From an uncultured Verrucomicrobiota bacterium (lineage in GTDB: Bacteria; Verrucomicrobiota; Verrucomicrobiia; Verrucomicrobiales; Verrucomicrobiaceae), in the NCBI GenBank assembly GCA_903838675.1, contig CAILZI010000084.1, positions 20,873-84,872 of the forward strand: a stretch of DNA of 64,000 bases, written 5' to 3'. Each line of letters starts with the position of its first letter. Position 1 is the stretch's first letter. The notes beneath the pieces are model-generated. The model was not told where the DNA came from. It made no database searches and worked only from the letters and a program-made list of their open reading frames with translations. This document shows positions 42,782 through 50,156 of this stretch, piece after piece. The translations under genes and the position numbers were made by a program.

Positions 42782-43168
42782 TGGGCTTACCGCCAGCTAT
42801 ATGCGGGGAAAGTGAAAGCCATCACCAAGCTGGGGCAGGTTCAGATTCCGCATGCTGAGGTGGAAAAACTGCTCGGTGGTGTAGAGCGCTACCGGGGTGC
42901 GGCTTCTCATGCCGGGCGGGCGGCAAAGAAGCGGGCAGCAAAAAAGGCCCCTGTTTCCAAAGGCGCTAAAAAGTGGACGGCGGCCATCAAGCAGAGAAAG
43001 AAACACGGCTTGCCGCAGTCAAAGAATGCTCGTTCCGCAAATGACCATACACCTGCATTGCCAAAATCCCTCCGTCCCGATGACCAAGCCAGCGCGAAAC
43101 GGTTGGTATATCAACGCCTGACTCGATGCACATCGTCGCGAAAAGGTGCCGCAGATCGTGATGGGTAA
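42782..43168 (+). pseudogene. Excisionase-like HTH remnant, 5' truncated
   Basis: The frame opening at 42782 reads AYRQLYAGKVKAITKLGQV, then QIPHAEVEKLLGG, the second half of a MerR/excisionase-type (HTH_17) DNA-binding domain. The first helices are missing because the frame starts against the start codon of the oppositely read cargo gene. A Lys/Arg/Ala-rich stretch follows, and the last 180 bases overlap the integrase on the other strand. It is probably a decayed recombination directionality factor. Confidence 0.55.
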
Positions 43169-44084
43169 GGGCGTCAATGCCAATGGTCTTGGCTGCGCTT
43201 TTCATGGCCTTGTCGGCGTCTTTGACGCGCAGCACATAATCAGTGGCTGCAGGCTCTTGATCAGCCTTTAAACGCTCAAGGAGCTTGCGGGCGGCCGGGA
43301 TCATCGGAATGCGCCGGAATGAGCCATTTTTGGTGCCGTTATCAGGGGTGCCCAGCACCAGAATTTCGCCTTTGCCGAAATCGCAGTGCCGCCATTGCAC
43401 CCATTTGGATTCACCAATGCGCATGCCGGTATAGGCCAGCAGTTCCACCATGTCTGCTTTGGGCTGTGCCTTGCTGCCCCGCCGTTCACGCAGTGCAACT
43501 ACCCAATCGCGGAAACGGCTTTGGCTGGGCAGCTTATTGGAAAGGTCTTTGCGCCGCACCTTTGCCCGTTTGATGGACAGGCCGGGATTAGTGCGCCGCA
43601 CGCCGTGTTTGATGGCAATTTTGAAAAGGGATTTCACGACGAGAAGGCAGCTATTAAAGCGCACCGCTGACATTTGTTTGGAAGCCTTGCCCGCCCATGC
43701 TTCGCACTGCTCAACGCTGATGCGGCGCATTTCCAGCGTAAGCAAGTCAGGCCAGGATTTTTTGAGAGCGCCGACTACTTGCGTCCAATATTTCTTCGTG
43801 GAACTCTTCGTGGCGGGGTTGTTGAGGAGTTGGCTTTCACGAAGGGCGAGCGCCTCTGCGCCGGTCATTTTTTCAGTAACTGGCGTGTCATGGCTTAGCT
43901 CATCGCGGAATGCGTTCTCATCAAGGGTCTTGGCCAGCTCGGGTTTGGCAACGCTCAGGATCTTGGTTTTGAGGCTGCGCCAGGTTGGTTTGCCCGCCAC
44001 ATTGAGGCGGGCGTAGTAGGTGCCGGATTTGTGCCGGTAAAGATGAGTGGTGGAAGTGGCGGTCCAGGTTTTATCCGTGCTCAT
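42987..44084 (-). CDS. Tyrosine recombinase (phage-type integrase)
   Basis: A 365-residue integrase from the ATG at 44084. It has an N-terminal beta-rich arm-binding-like part (HLYRHKSGTYYARLNVAGKP), a core-binding helical domain (about residues 80-165) and a catalytic domain with Arg in AYTGMRIGESKW, His-x-x-Arg in THHDLRHLFATM, His in WLGHRDG and the nucleophile Tyr in AMQVYGHLR. All catalytic residues are present. It lies inside the 2.4-kb element and presumably inserted it. The target seems to be a REP hairpin rather than a tRNA gene. Confidence 0.9.
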   Translation of the reverse strand: MSTDKTWTATSTTHLYRHKSGTYYARLNVAGKPTWRSLKTKILSVAKPELAKTLDENAFRDELSHDTPVTEKMTGAEALALRESQLLNNPATKSSTKKYWTQVVGALKKSWPDLLTLEMRRISVEQCEAWAGKASKQMSAVRFNSCLLVVKSLFKIAIKHGVRRTNPGLSIKRAKVRRKDLSNKLPSQSRFRDWVVALRERRGSKAQPKADMVELLAYTGMRIGESKWVQWRHCDFGKGEILVLGTPDNGTKNGSFRRIPMIPAARKLLERLKADQEPAATDYVLRVKDADKAMKSAAKTIGIDALTHHDLRHLFATMCIESGVDIPTVSRWLGHRDGGILAMQVYGHLRNEHSLTAASRVSFSA

Positions 44085-44123
44085 GAGAGAGGCGCTGTTA
44101 CCTTGGAAAGGGGCGCTGGCACA

Positions 44124-44147
44124 GTATAAAACGAGTGTATAAAATTG
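44124..44147 (+). repeat. Right-end GTATAAA repeat
   Basis: GTATAAA-ACGAG-TGTATAAAAT, upstream of the integrase start and parallel to 41949-41972. It may serve as integrase arm site, operator or promoter. Confidence 0.45.
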
Positions 44148-44209
44148 CAATTTAAAGCTGTTCAAACGAGCATTTTACTGGGGACAATGCATTTGTTAGT
44201 TTGAATTGC

Positions 44210-44230
44210 GAGGGATCATCCTGATCCCTC
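44210..44230 (+). repeat. Right attachment site: complete set-E hairpin
   Basis: GAGGGATCA-TCC-TGATCCCTC. Its first 15 bases equal the left repeat at 41804-41818. Confidence 0.75.
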
Positions 44231-44278
44231 AACCTCTCGCAGGGTGTGGCGCGTCAAATCCAGCCATCATGAAGTGGT

Positions 44279-44297
44279 CCGCACTCTCCGAGTGCGG
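44279..44297 (+). repeat. REP-like hairpin, set A
   Basis: CCGCACTC-TCC-GAGTGCGG preceded by ATGAAGTGGT, 50 bases from the end of uvrC. Confidence 0.8.
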
Positions 44298-44346
44298 CCT
44301 GATTCCGGTTCCGGCCTCAGTCCTCCGGCCCCATTACCCCCCCCCT

Positions 44347-45918
44347 TCACCGGCTCTCCAAAAACTCCTTCACTCCCTGCGCCAGCACTTTGCTGATCCC
44401 CGGCACCTCCGCCATCTCCTCCACCGTCGCCTTCCGCAGTCGCGTCACCGAGCCAAACGCCTTCAGCAGCGCCGCCTTGCGCGTCTTGCTGATCCCCGGG
44501 CAGTCATCCAGCAGGCTCTCCGCCACACGCCGCCCCAGCAGCAGCTGGTGGTACCCATTCGCCCAGCGGTGCGCCTCATCACGGATGCGCTGCAGCAGCT
44601 TCAAAGCCCCGCGTTCGTGCGGAATGATCACCGGATGGCTTTCCCCCGGTCGATAGACCTCCTCGTGCTCCTTCGCCAGACCAATGATCGGCAGCTCATG
44701 CAGCCCCAGCTTCTGCAGCTCCGCCACCGCCACTCCCAGCTGCCCCTTGCCACCATCCACGATCACCAGATCCGGCAGCGTCACAAATTTGTTGCTCGTT
44801 GCAGCCACGCGCTCCAGCGCCTCCGCCGGCGCTTCCTGTGAAAACTCCGCCACATCAGCCGCCACCTTGCGCCCCTCCAGCAGGATGCGCGAAAATCTCC
44901 GCCGGATCACCTCCGCCATGCTGATGAAATCATTCTGCCCCGTCACCGATTTGATCCGGTACCGCCGGTAGTTCGAGTTGTCCGGCACCCCGTTCTTAAA
45001 CCGCACCATGCTCGCCACGCAGTGCGCCGTGCCGATGTTCGCAATATCAAAACACTCCATCACCAGCGGCGCTTTTTCCAGGTGCAGCAGCTCCTTCAGC
45101 TCCTGCACATCCGCCATCGGGTCGATGCTGCGGATCACCCGCGCCCGTGCCCCTCGCTCAAAAGTCCGGCTCGGAATGAGCGTCTTTTTGAAATCCTCAA
45201 TCATGTCCCGCAGCTCCGCCGCCTTTTCAAAGTCCATCCTTGCCGCCGCATGCAGCATCTCCTTTTCCAGCGCCGTCACCAGATCCTTCGATTTCCCATC
45301 CAGAAACTCACACGCCTGCTCCACCCGCTTCTTGTAGTCCTCCAGCGAAATGCGCAGGATGCACGGCGCGGAGCAGTTCTTGATGATGTCGTTGCTGCAG
45401 TGCTTGTAGTCCGCCTCTCCCGGCTTCAGCGGGCGGCACACCCGCAGGCCAAATTTCTTGTTCAGCCAGTTCAGCGTCGTGCGCAGCGCCATGCCATGGG
45501 GGAAGGGGCCAAAGTAGCGCGCCCCGTCATCCTTCTTGAGCCTCGTGGTGGAAAGCCGGGGCAGGGCATCGCCCATATGCACCCGCACCATGTAGTACCG
45601 CTTGTCATCCCGAAAGCTCACGTTGTACCTCGGTCGGAATTCCTTGATCAGCCGCCCTTCCAGCACCAGCGCCTCCGTGTCATTGCGCACCTCGTGCAGG
45701 TCGAAATCCCAGATGCTCGCGATCAGCGCCCGCGTCTTCCGGTCCGCCAGCTTCGACCGCGCCGGCGTGAAGTAATTCGCCAGCCGCTTCCGCAGATCCC
45801 GCGCCTTGCCCACATAGATCACATTATTGATCCGGTCCCGCATGATGTACACCCCCGGCACATGCGGCACATCACGCAGCTTCGCGACGAGATCAGGTTT
45901 CTGGCGGGCGTTGGACAT
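44347..45918 (-). CDS. uvrC: Excinuclease ABC subunit C (UvrC)
   Basis: A 523-residue nuclease of nucleotide excision repair. The N-terminal GIY-YIG domain reads PGVYIMRDRINNVIYVGKARDLRKR, the UvrB-binding UVR motif is RMDFEKAAELRDMIEDFKK, the C-terminal RNase H-like nuclease has ECFDIANIGTAHCVASMV and DLVIVDGGKGQL with its acidic residues, and the helix-hairpin-helix tail is CPGISKTRKAALLKAFGS and VPGISKVLAQGV. It is shorter than E. coli UvrC (about 610) but complete in domains; the short Cys-rich RVCRPLKPGE region resembles other non-proteobacterial UvrC. It cuts both sides of lesions with UvrAB. Confidence 0.95.
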   Translation of the reverse strand: MSNARQKPDLVAKLRDVPHVPGVYIMRDRINNVIYVGKARDLRKRLANYFTPARSKLADRKTRALIASIWDFDLHEVRNDTEALVLEGRLIKEFRPRYNVSFRDDKRYYMVRVHMGDALPRLSTTRLKKDDGARYFGPFPHGMALRTTLNWLNKKFGLRVCRPLKPGEADYKHCSNDIIKNCSAPCILRISLEDYKKRVEQACEFLDGKSKDLVTALEKEMLHAAARMDFEKAAELRDMIEDFKKTLIPSRTFERGARARVIRSIDPMADVQELKELLHLEKAPLVMECFDIANIGTAHCVASMVRFKNGVPDNSNYRRYRIKSVTGQNDFISMAEVIRRRFSRILLEGRKVAADVAEFSQEAPAEALERVAATSNKFVTLPDLVIVDGGKGQLGVAVAELQKLGLHELPIIGLAKEHEEVYRPGESHPVIIPHERGALKLLQRIRDEAHRWANGYHQLLLGRRVAESLLDDCPGISKTRKAALLKAFGSVTRLRKATVEEMAEVPGISKVLAQGVKEFLESR

Positions 45919-46269
45919 GAATGATGGGAAGAAAAGGAGGAGGTCAAAGCTGCGCCGTCAAGAACTCAAGAAAGGGGCAAGACGGGGCAGGGGCGCAACA
46001 TTCAGCCACCATGACGCTCCCTGATCGCTTACCCTTCATAACAGCCATCACCACACTTTCATCCATACGCTTTCACCCGCCCCAAGGCTGAAAAAAGCAG
46101 CCTCCTTTCTCCGCAACAAGTCACCAAATATCCGGCCGCATCGAAAGCCCCAGCGCGGCGTGGTCCGCACTCTCCGAGTGCGGTCTGGAAGACACCAGGC
46201 AGCCCAGTCACGCAGCCTCCCCACCACCGCTCCTTCGAGCTTCGGCATTATTTAGGCATTCGGATTTAC
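45919..46269. other. Intergenic region between uvrC and the cyclase
   Basis: No gene was found. It holds one set-A hairpin (46165-46183) and a half copy of the set-G repeat that runs into the end of the cyclase gene. The first 200 bases show nothing recognised. Confidence 0.5.
46165..46183 (+). repeat. REP-like hairpin, set A
   Basis: CCGCACTC-TCC-GAGTGCGG preceded by CCAGCGCGGCGTGGT. Confidence 0.8.
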
Positions 46270-46280
46270 TCATTCGTCAT
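46236..46280 (+). repeat. Set-G repeat, single arm
   Basis: Shares GAGCTTCGGCATT and the run ending TTACTCATTCGTCATT with 23402-23525. The last bases supply the final codons (Asn-Asp-Glu-stop) of the cyclase gene. Confidence 0.65.
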
Positions 46281-48264
46281 TCTCAGCCCCCACCACCCGC
46301 CACGGGTGCACCGCCTCCGAAATCCCCTTCAGCTGCATCGGCGGCATCGGCTCCGCCTCGATGAACGACTTCGCATCCGCATACGTCTCCTCATCCATGA
46401 TGATCTCCCCTGCCTGCGCGATGCTGCACAGCCGCGAGGCCAGATTTACCCGGTGCCCCAGCACCGTGTAGCTCAGCCGCTGGTCCGAGCCCATGCATCC
46501 CGCCACCACCGACCCCGTCGCCAGGCCGATTCCCACCTCCAGCGAGTGTTTGGTCACCTCGTTCAGCTCGCGCCGCACTTTCAGCATGCTCAGTGCACAC
46601 TGCACCGCACGCACCGCGTCTTCACCGGTGCTCACGGGCGCACCAAAGAGCACCATGATCAAATCACCCACAAATTTATCCACGATCCCTCCATGCTGGT
46701 AGGCCACATCCGTGAGCGCGGTCATGTGCTCATTCAGCAGGTCGATGACATCCGCCGGCGGCATGTTCTCCGTCAGCGCCGTGAAGCCTCGAATGTCACA
46801 GAACAGCATGCTTACGTGTCGGATTTCTCCTCCGAGTGTTCCGCTTTGCGTGATCAACTGCTCCGCCACGGTGCGGTCTGCCACCGCATTCAGCACGCTG
46901 CGGTACTTCTCCTGCAGCGCCAGTCCAGCCGCCATTTCATTGAAGGACGCCGCCAGTTTGCCCAGCTCGTTCTGGCTGCGCACGGGTACCCGCACGTCGA
47001 AGTTCCCATGCTCAATCTGGTGCGTCCCGCTGACGATCTCGCTGATGGGGCCTGAGAGCCCGCGCGAAATGTAAAGCACCGCCATCAGGGCGATGAACAG
47101 CGACACCACACCCAGCACGCCCACGTCCCACCGCAGGTCGGCCAGTTCATTGTCCATCGCCGCCAGCGGGTACAAGTTCACCTGCGCAGCGAGCGGGAAG
47201 GGGGACCCCGGATTCAGCACCCGGTAGTAGATCTGGTGGCGCTCCCCATTGATCCACACGGCCATGCCTCGTTGCGTCTTGTGCGTGTGGTGGATCGAGT
47301 CCGCGATGTGCGCCGCCACGATTTCCCGCTCCTCCTTGGGGATCGTCGTGCTCACCAGTCCCTCCTCCACCCACACCCCGCTCATGATCTCGCCCAGATC
47401 GGAATGCTTCGTCTGCTCATAGAGCACTTTTTCAGCCAGCACCTGCAGTGGCAGGCCAAACAGGATTGCCCCCAAAAACCTGCCTGACTCAGGCTCACGC
47501 AGCGGAATGATGTAAACCTCCCGCACCTGCTCATTGCGGTTGTCCTCGCCAAACTCCACCCGCAGATAGCCGACCTCCTGCTCTTTGAGGATGTCCTCCA
47601 GCTTGCGTTCTCCCAGCCATGGCAGCTTGCCGGACTTGCGGCGAAATTCGGCGCTGGTGGGGCTTTCTCGCGCCATCTGCTGCGTTAGCATGCCTCGCCC
47701 GCCCGTCGCGTTCTTCCTCGGCGATATCAGGAAGTTCCCCTCCGGATCGATGAGGTCGATGAAGGCCTGCTGCGAGTAGGGGAGCGGCGCTCCCTGGCGC
47801 TCCTTGCTCTTTGCCTTGTCTTTGTCTTTGTCTTTGTCTTTGTCTTTGTCTTTGTCGCTGCCAGCCAGGTGTCCCGCCAGTGCTTGGGAAAGATTCGGTG
47901 TCGTCCCGCTTCCCCCCAGTCGCAGCAGCCCGCCTGGCAGCTCGCTTAGCAGCCGGTCTCCGGACAAAGGCTCCAGTTGAGCCCGCACCATCTGCCCGGC
48001 CGCGCCAAAATCCTTCTTGCCGATGGCCGCCAGCAGCTCCGGCTGCTTGGCGATCTTGTCCAGAACCTTGGCCAGCGCTTCGGTGCGCTTCTTTTTAGCC
48101 GAGGAATAATTGCCAATCTGCGAATCAAACTGCTCCTCAAACAGCTTCCGGTACGAAGCCATGAACTTCCACTCCGCCAGCACCAGCGTGGCGATGGTGA
48201 TCCCCGCCACCACGGGGAACACGGTCAGGATGAGCTTGGCGCGAAAGCTGTGGAACCACTTCAT
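46270..48264 (-). CDS. Membrane adenylate/guanylate cyclase with CHASE-like sensor and HAMP domain
   Basis: A 664-residue class III nucleotide cyclase from the ATG at 48264. It has an N-terminal span (about residues 10-32), a large periplasmic sensor region containing a (DK)n stretch at about residues 138-151, a second span (about 375-395), HAMP (GPISEIVSGTHQIEHGNFDV) and the cyclase domain. There, metal-binding Asp residues sit in LFCDIRGFTALTEN and IVDKFVGDLIMVLFG, and the C-terminal transition-state region in LGHRVNLASRL. It makes cAMP or cGMP in response to an extracytoplasmic signal. Base specificity cannot be told from the sequence. An upstream GTG at 48276 is possible. Confidence 0.88.
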   Translation of the reverse strand: MKWFHSFRAKLILTVFPVVAGITIATLVLAEWKFMASYRKLFEEQFDSQIGNYSSAKKKRTEALAKVLDKIAKQPELLAAIGKKDFGAAGQMVRAQLEPLSGDRLLSELPGGLLRLGGSGTTPNLSQALAGHLAGSDKDKDKDKDKDKDKAKSKERQGAPLPYSQQAFIDLIDPEGNFLISPRKNATGGRGMLTQQMARESPTSAEFRRKSGKLPWLGERKLEDILKEQEVGYLRVEFGEDNRNEQVREVYIIPLREPESGRFLGAILFGLPLQVLAEKVLYEQTKHSDLGEIMSGVWVEEGLVSTTIPKEEREIVAAHIADSIHHTHKTQRGMAVWINGERHQIYYRVLNPGSPFPLAAQVNLYPLAAMDNELADLRWDVGVLGVVSLFIALMAVLYISRGLSGPISEIVSGTHQIEHGNFDVRVPVRSQNELGKLAASFNEMAAGLALQEKYRSVLNAVADRTVAEQLITQSGTLGGEIRHVSMLFCDIRGFTALTENMPPADVIDLLNEHMTALTDVAYQHGGIVDKFVGDLIMVLFGAPVSTGEDAVRAVQCALSMLKVRRELNEVTKHSLEVGIGLATGSVVAGCMGSDQRLSYTVLGHRVNLASRLCSIAQAGEIIMDEETYADAKSFIEAEPMPPMQLKGISEAVHPWRVVGAENDE
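47815..47856. repeat. Hexanucleotide tandem repeat inside the cyclase gene
   Basis: Six perfect units of TTTGTC, with one imperfect unit before them, encode alternating Asp-Lys on the minus strand. Length change by whole units keeps the frame, so it can vary the periplasmic loop length without breaking the protein. Confidence 0.85.
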
Positions 48265-48319
48265 GGAGAATGTCACAAACGTGACGTGGAGTGAACCCCG
48301 CGTCTGGCCACATGGTTGC

Positions 48320-48766
48320 TCAGCGCACGCGTTTCATCGTGTACGTGCCTTTGTCCATGGAACATTGGTAGCAGGCCTTGAAGTCATCACCCTTGATGGT
48401 GCCTTCATAGTGATACAGCCCGCCAGCCCAGTCGGGCATCTTGTGCTCACCCTTGAAGGTGTAGCTGCCATCCTTCTGCTTTTTCACGGTGTGCACGGCC
48501 TTGTAGCTGCCACTGAGGATTTTCTTCCAGGTGGCGTGGTAAAAGAACTCATGGTCGCCGTGAGCATTTTTGGACTCAGAAACCACGCACCGCAGATCCC
48601 CATTGTGCCCGGTGGCATCACTGAGCCAGGTGCCCTTCCATTTGCCTTCTACGGCGGAAGTGATCGGAGCCTTTTTCCACGCGGATCGAAAAGCAAACCC
48701 GCAGGAGGGCAGGACGGACGTCAAAATCAGGCCAAGAGCGAGGCGGAGGAGCAGAGCACGTTTCAT
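48320..48766 (-). CDS. Small lipoprotein of unknown function
   Basis: A 148-residue protein from the ATG at 48766. It begins MKRALLLRLALGLILTSVLPSCGF, with lipobox LPSC. The mature part (EGKWKGTWLSDATGHNGDLRCVV, then YTFKGEHKMPDWAGGLYHYEGTIKGDDF) resembles small beta-barrel proteins that bind lipids or act as periplasmic stress proteins, but no family is certain. It is read in the same direction as the cyclase, 55 bases upstream of its start. Confidence 0.7.
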   Translation of the reverse strand: MKRALLLRLALGLILTSVLPSCGFAFRSAWKKAPITSAVEGKWKGTWLSDATGHNGDLRCVVSESKNAHGDHEFFYHATWKKILSGSYKAVHTVKKQKDGSYTFKGEHKMPDWAGGLYHYEGTIKGDDFKACYQCSMDKGTYTMKRVR

Positions 48767-48899
48767 GAGTGAGGTTGGTGCGCATACGAACGTCTGTCCA
48801 GCCCCGCCTATTTCGTCCTTCCCAGAATTGCACTCAGTTAGCAAACCGTGGAAGAAGCCCGTCACGGTACTATGCCACCGCGTACCATGTCCGGCAGGA

Positions 48900-48920
48900 G
48901 AGCCATCATCCTGATCCCTC
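48900..48920 (+). repeat. REP-like hairpin, set E (imperfect)
   Basis: GAGCCATCA-TCC-TGATCCCTC, preceded by CCGGCAGGA. Mismatched in two stem positions relative to 28944-28964. Confidence 0.6.
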
Positions 48921-49112
48921 CGCGCCACCTACCGCACCACCTTGACTCAGCTCACCACCCAGCGCGAACAACGCCTGCAACCCCTGCGCGAGAAATTCCT
49001 CCAGGCGCTCGATGCCTACCAGACAGAACTCACCCGCGCCAACAATCTCGATGCCGCCCTCGAAGTGCGCAAACGCCGCGAACTTGAAGCCGCCAGCGCC
49101 AAAGCCCCGTAA
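48918..49112 (+). pseudogene. 3' remnant of a coiled-coil protein gene
   Basis: An open frame without a start codon begins at the set-E hairpin and ends at TAA 49110-49112. It encodes an amphipathic helical stretch: REQRLQPLREKFLQALDAY then NNLDAALEVRKRRELEAA. This matches the style of the C-termini of PVC proteins with repeated 'LDAVLAVR' helices. The 5' end is missing exactly at the hairpin. No full copy is present in the window. Confidence 0.45.
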
Positions 49113-49200
49113 TAAAAAAGCGTGAGATGGGCTGCCGGCCCGCTCGTCCTCCAGCGTGCTGCAAACACCCCACAATTCGATCAGCCCAGCGTGAAGTGGT

Positions 49201-49219
49201 CCGCACTCTCCGAGTGCGG
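49201..49219 (+). repeat. REP-like hairpin, set A
   Basis: CCGCACTC-TCC-GAGTGCGG preceded by CCAGCGTGAAGTGGT. Confidence 0.8.
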
Positions 49220-49336
49220 TCCGTCCGCTGCCGCAGCCACACTAACCCCACCCGTGGGATGGGTGTGGCAACAGCCCGCCCGTCCTCCAGCGCACCGCAA
49301 ACACCCCACGCCTCGATCAGCCCAGCGTGAATTGGT

Positions 49337-49355
49337 CCGCACATTCCATGTGAGG
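49337..49355 (+). repeat. REP-like hairpin, set A (one mismatch)
   Basis: CCGCACAT-TCC-ATGTGAGG preceded by CCAGCGTGAATTGGT. It is the only set-A copy with a broken stem pair. Confidence 0.75.
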
Positions 49356-49479
49356 CTCCGGCCACTTACCACCGCCCCGTCTTTCTTCATTTTCCACACT
49401 TTTGCGCCTCTTTGCGGCCAATCATCGTCTTCTCTTCTCCCTTGCAGTCTTCTAGCGCACTCTCCACCCTGCGCCGCGC

Positions 49480-50073
49480 ATGAGCACGCGGCCTATCATC
49501 TTCATCTCCGCCGTCAGCCAGGAGCTGCGCAGCGCGCGTAAGCTCGTTGCAGACACCCTCCACGCCCTCGGTTACGACCCCAAGTGGCAGGACATCGCTC
49601 CCACCGAAGCCGGCGATCTGCGCGGTGTGCTGCGCAAATGGATCGACGACTCTGCCGCCGTCCTCCAGATCGTCGGCCACTGCTACGGCTTCGCACCCAA
49701 GGATGCCGATCCCAAATTCGGTGCGTGCAGCTACACCCAATACGAAGCCCTCTACGCCCGCCAGCAAGGCAAGCACGTCTATTACATCTTCACCGACGAG
49801 CGACACCCCACCGACGGCTGCGGGTGTGAGCCCACGACACTGCATGAGTTGCAGGAGCAGTATCGACTGAAGGTCAAAGGCTACGGCGATCTGTATCACA
49901 GCACCAGCAGCCTGGATAAGACCGAGCTTCTCGTTCGCCGTATGGAAGACAAGCTCGCTGACCTGCGTGCCGAGGCAAAGGCCAGCCATGACCTTCTGCA
50001 TCAAAAGTCAGATCAAGCACTCGACCTGCAACAGCAGAGCTTGCGGTCAGCCAGGAGTCGCTCGCTGCCATAG
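49480..50073 (+). CDS. DUF4062 protein, N-terminal part of a frameshifted DUF4062-TPR gene
   Basis: The first 187 codons are family-like. DUF4062 occupies about residues 4-115: PIIFISAVSQELRSARKLVADTL, then GDLRGVLRKWIDDSAAVLQIVGHCYG and YTQYEALYARQQGKHVYYIF. A helical linker follows. After codon 187 the frame reads a short basic tail to a stop. The continuation (AVSQESLAAIADLRQQFES) is in the -1 frame from 50043, so one base seems lost near 50041-50045. DUF4062 is a TIR/SIR-like domain found at the head of NLR-like proteins. Confidence 0.75.
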   Translation: MSTRPIIFISAVSQELRSARKLVADTLHALGYDPKWQDIAPTEAGDLRGVLRKWIDDSAAVLQIVGHCYGFAPKDADPKFGACSYTQYEALYARQQGKHVYYIFTDERHPTDGCGCEPTTLHELQEQYRLKVKGYGDLYHSTSSLDKTELLVRRMEDKLADLRAEAKASHDLLHQKSDQALDLQQQSLRSARSRSLP

Positions 50074-50156
50074 CCGACCTCCGCCAGCAGTTCGAAAGCT
50101 ACATCAAAGGCGGCAGCGAGCAGCGCCTTAAGCAGGACTACGACACCCTCCTGCGC

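Larger units (their letters stand above)
41804..44230. mobile_element. Small integrative element with tyrosine recombinase, inserted in a set-E REP hairpin
   Basis: A 15-bp direct repeat GAGGGATCATCCTGA lies at both ends (41804-41818 and 44210-44224). Joining left flank and right flank rebuilds a set-E unit like the intact one at 28931-28970: CACTCC(G/T)GCAGGA, the whole hairpin, then CTCAA(A/C)CTC. Between the repeats are about 2.4 kb with an integrase, an excisionase-like remnant and one membrane-protein gene. This is direct sequence evidence for site-specific insertion; the order of events is inference. Confidence 0.75.
48767..49479. other. Repeat-rich intergenic region with a gene remnant
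   Basis: It contains a degenerate set-E hairpin (48900-48920), a 3' gene fragment (48918-49112) and two long set-A units ending in hairpins at 49201-49219 and 49337-49355. Nothing else was recognised. Confidence 0.6.

Noticed and set aside
42987..44165. tRNA gene as integration target of the integrase
   Set aside because: No tRNA-like sequence was found at either boundary; the flanking direct repeat is a REP hairpin instead.
50030..50050. Programmed -1 frameshift in the DUF4062 gene
   Set aside because: No slippery heptamer or obvious downstream pseudoknot was seen; a one-base loss explains the change more simply.
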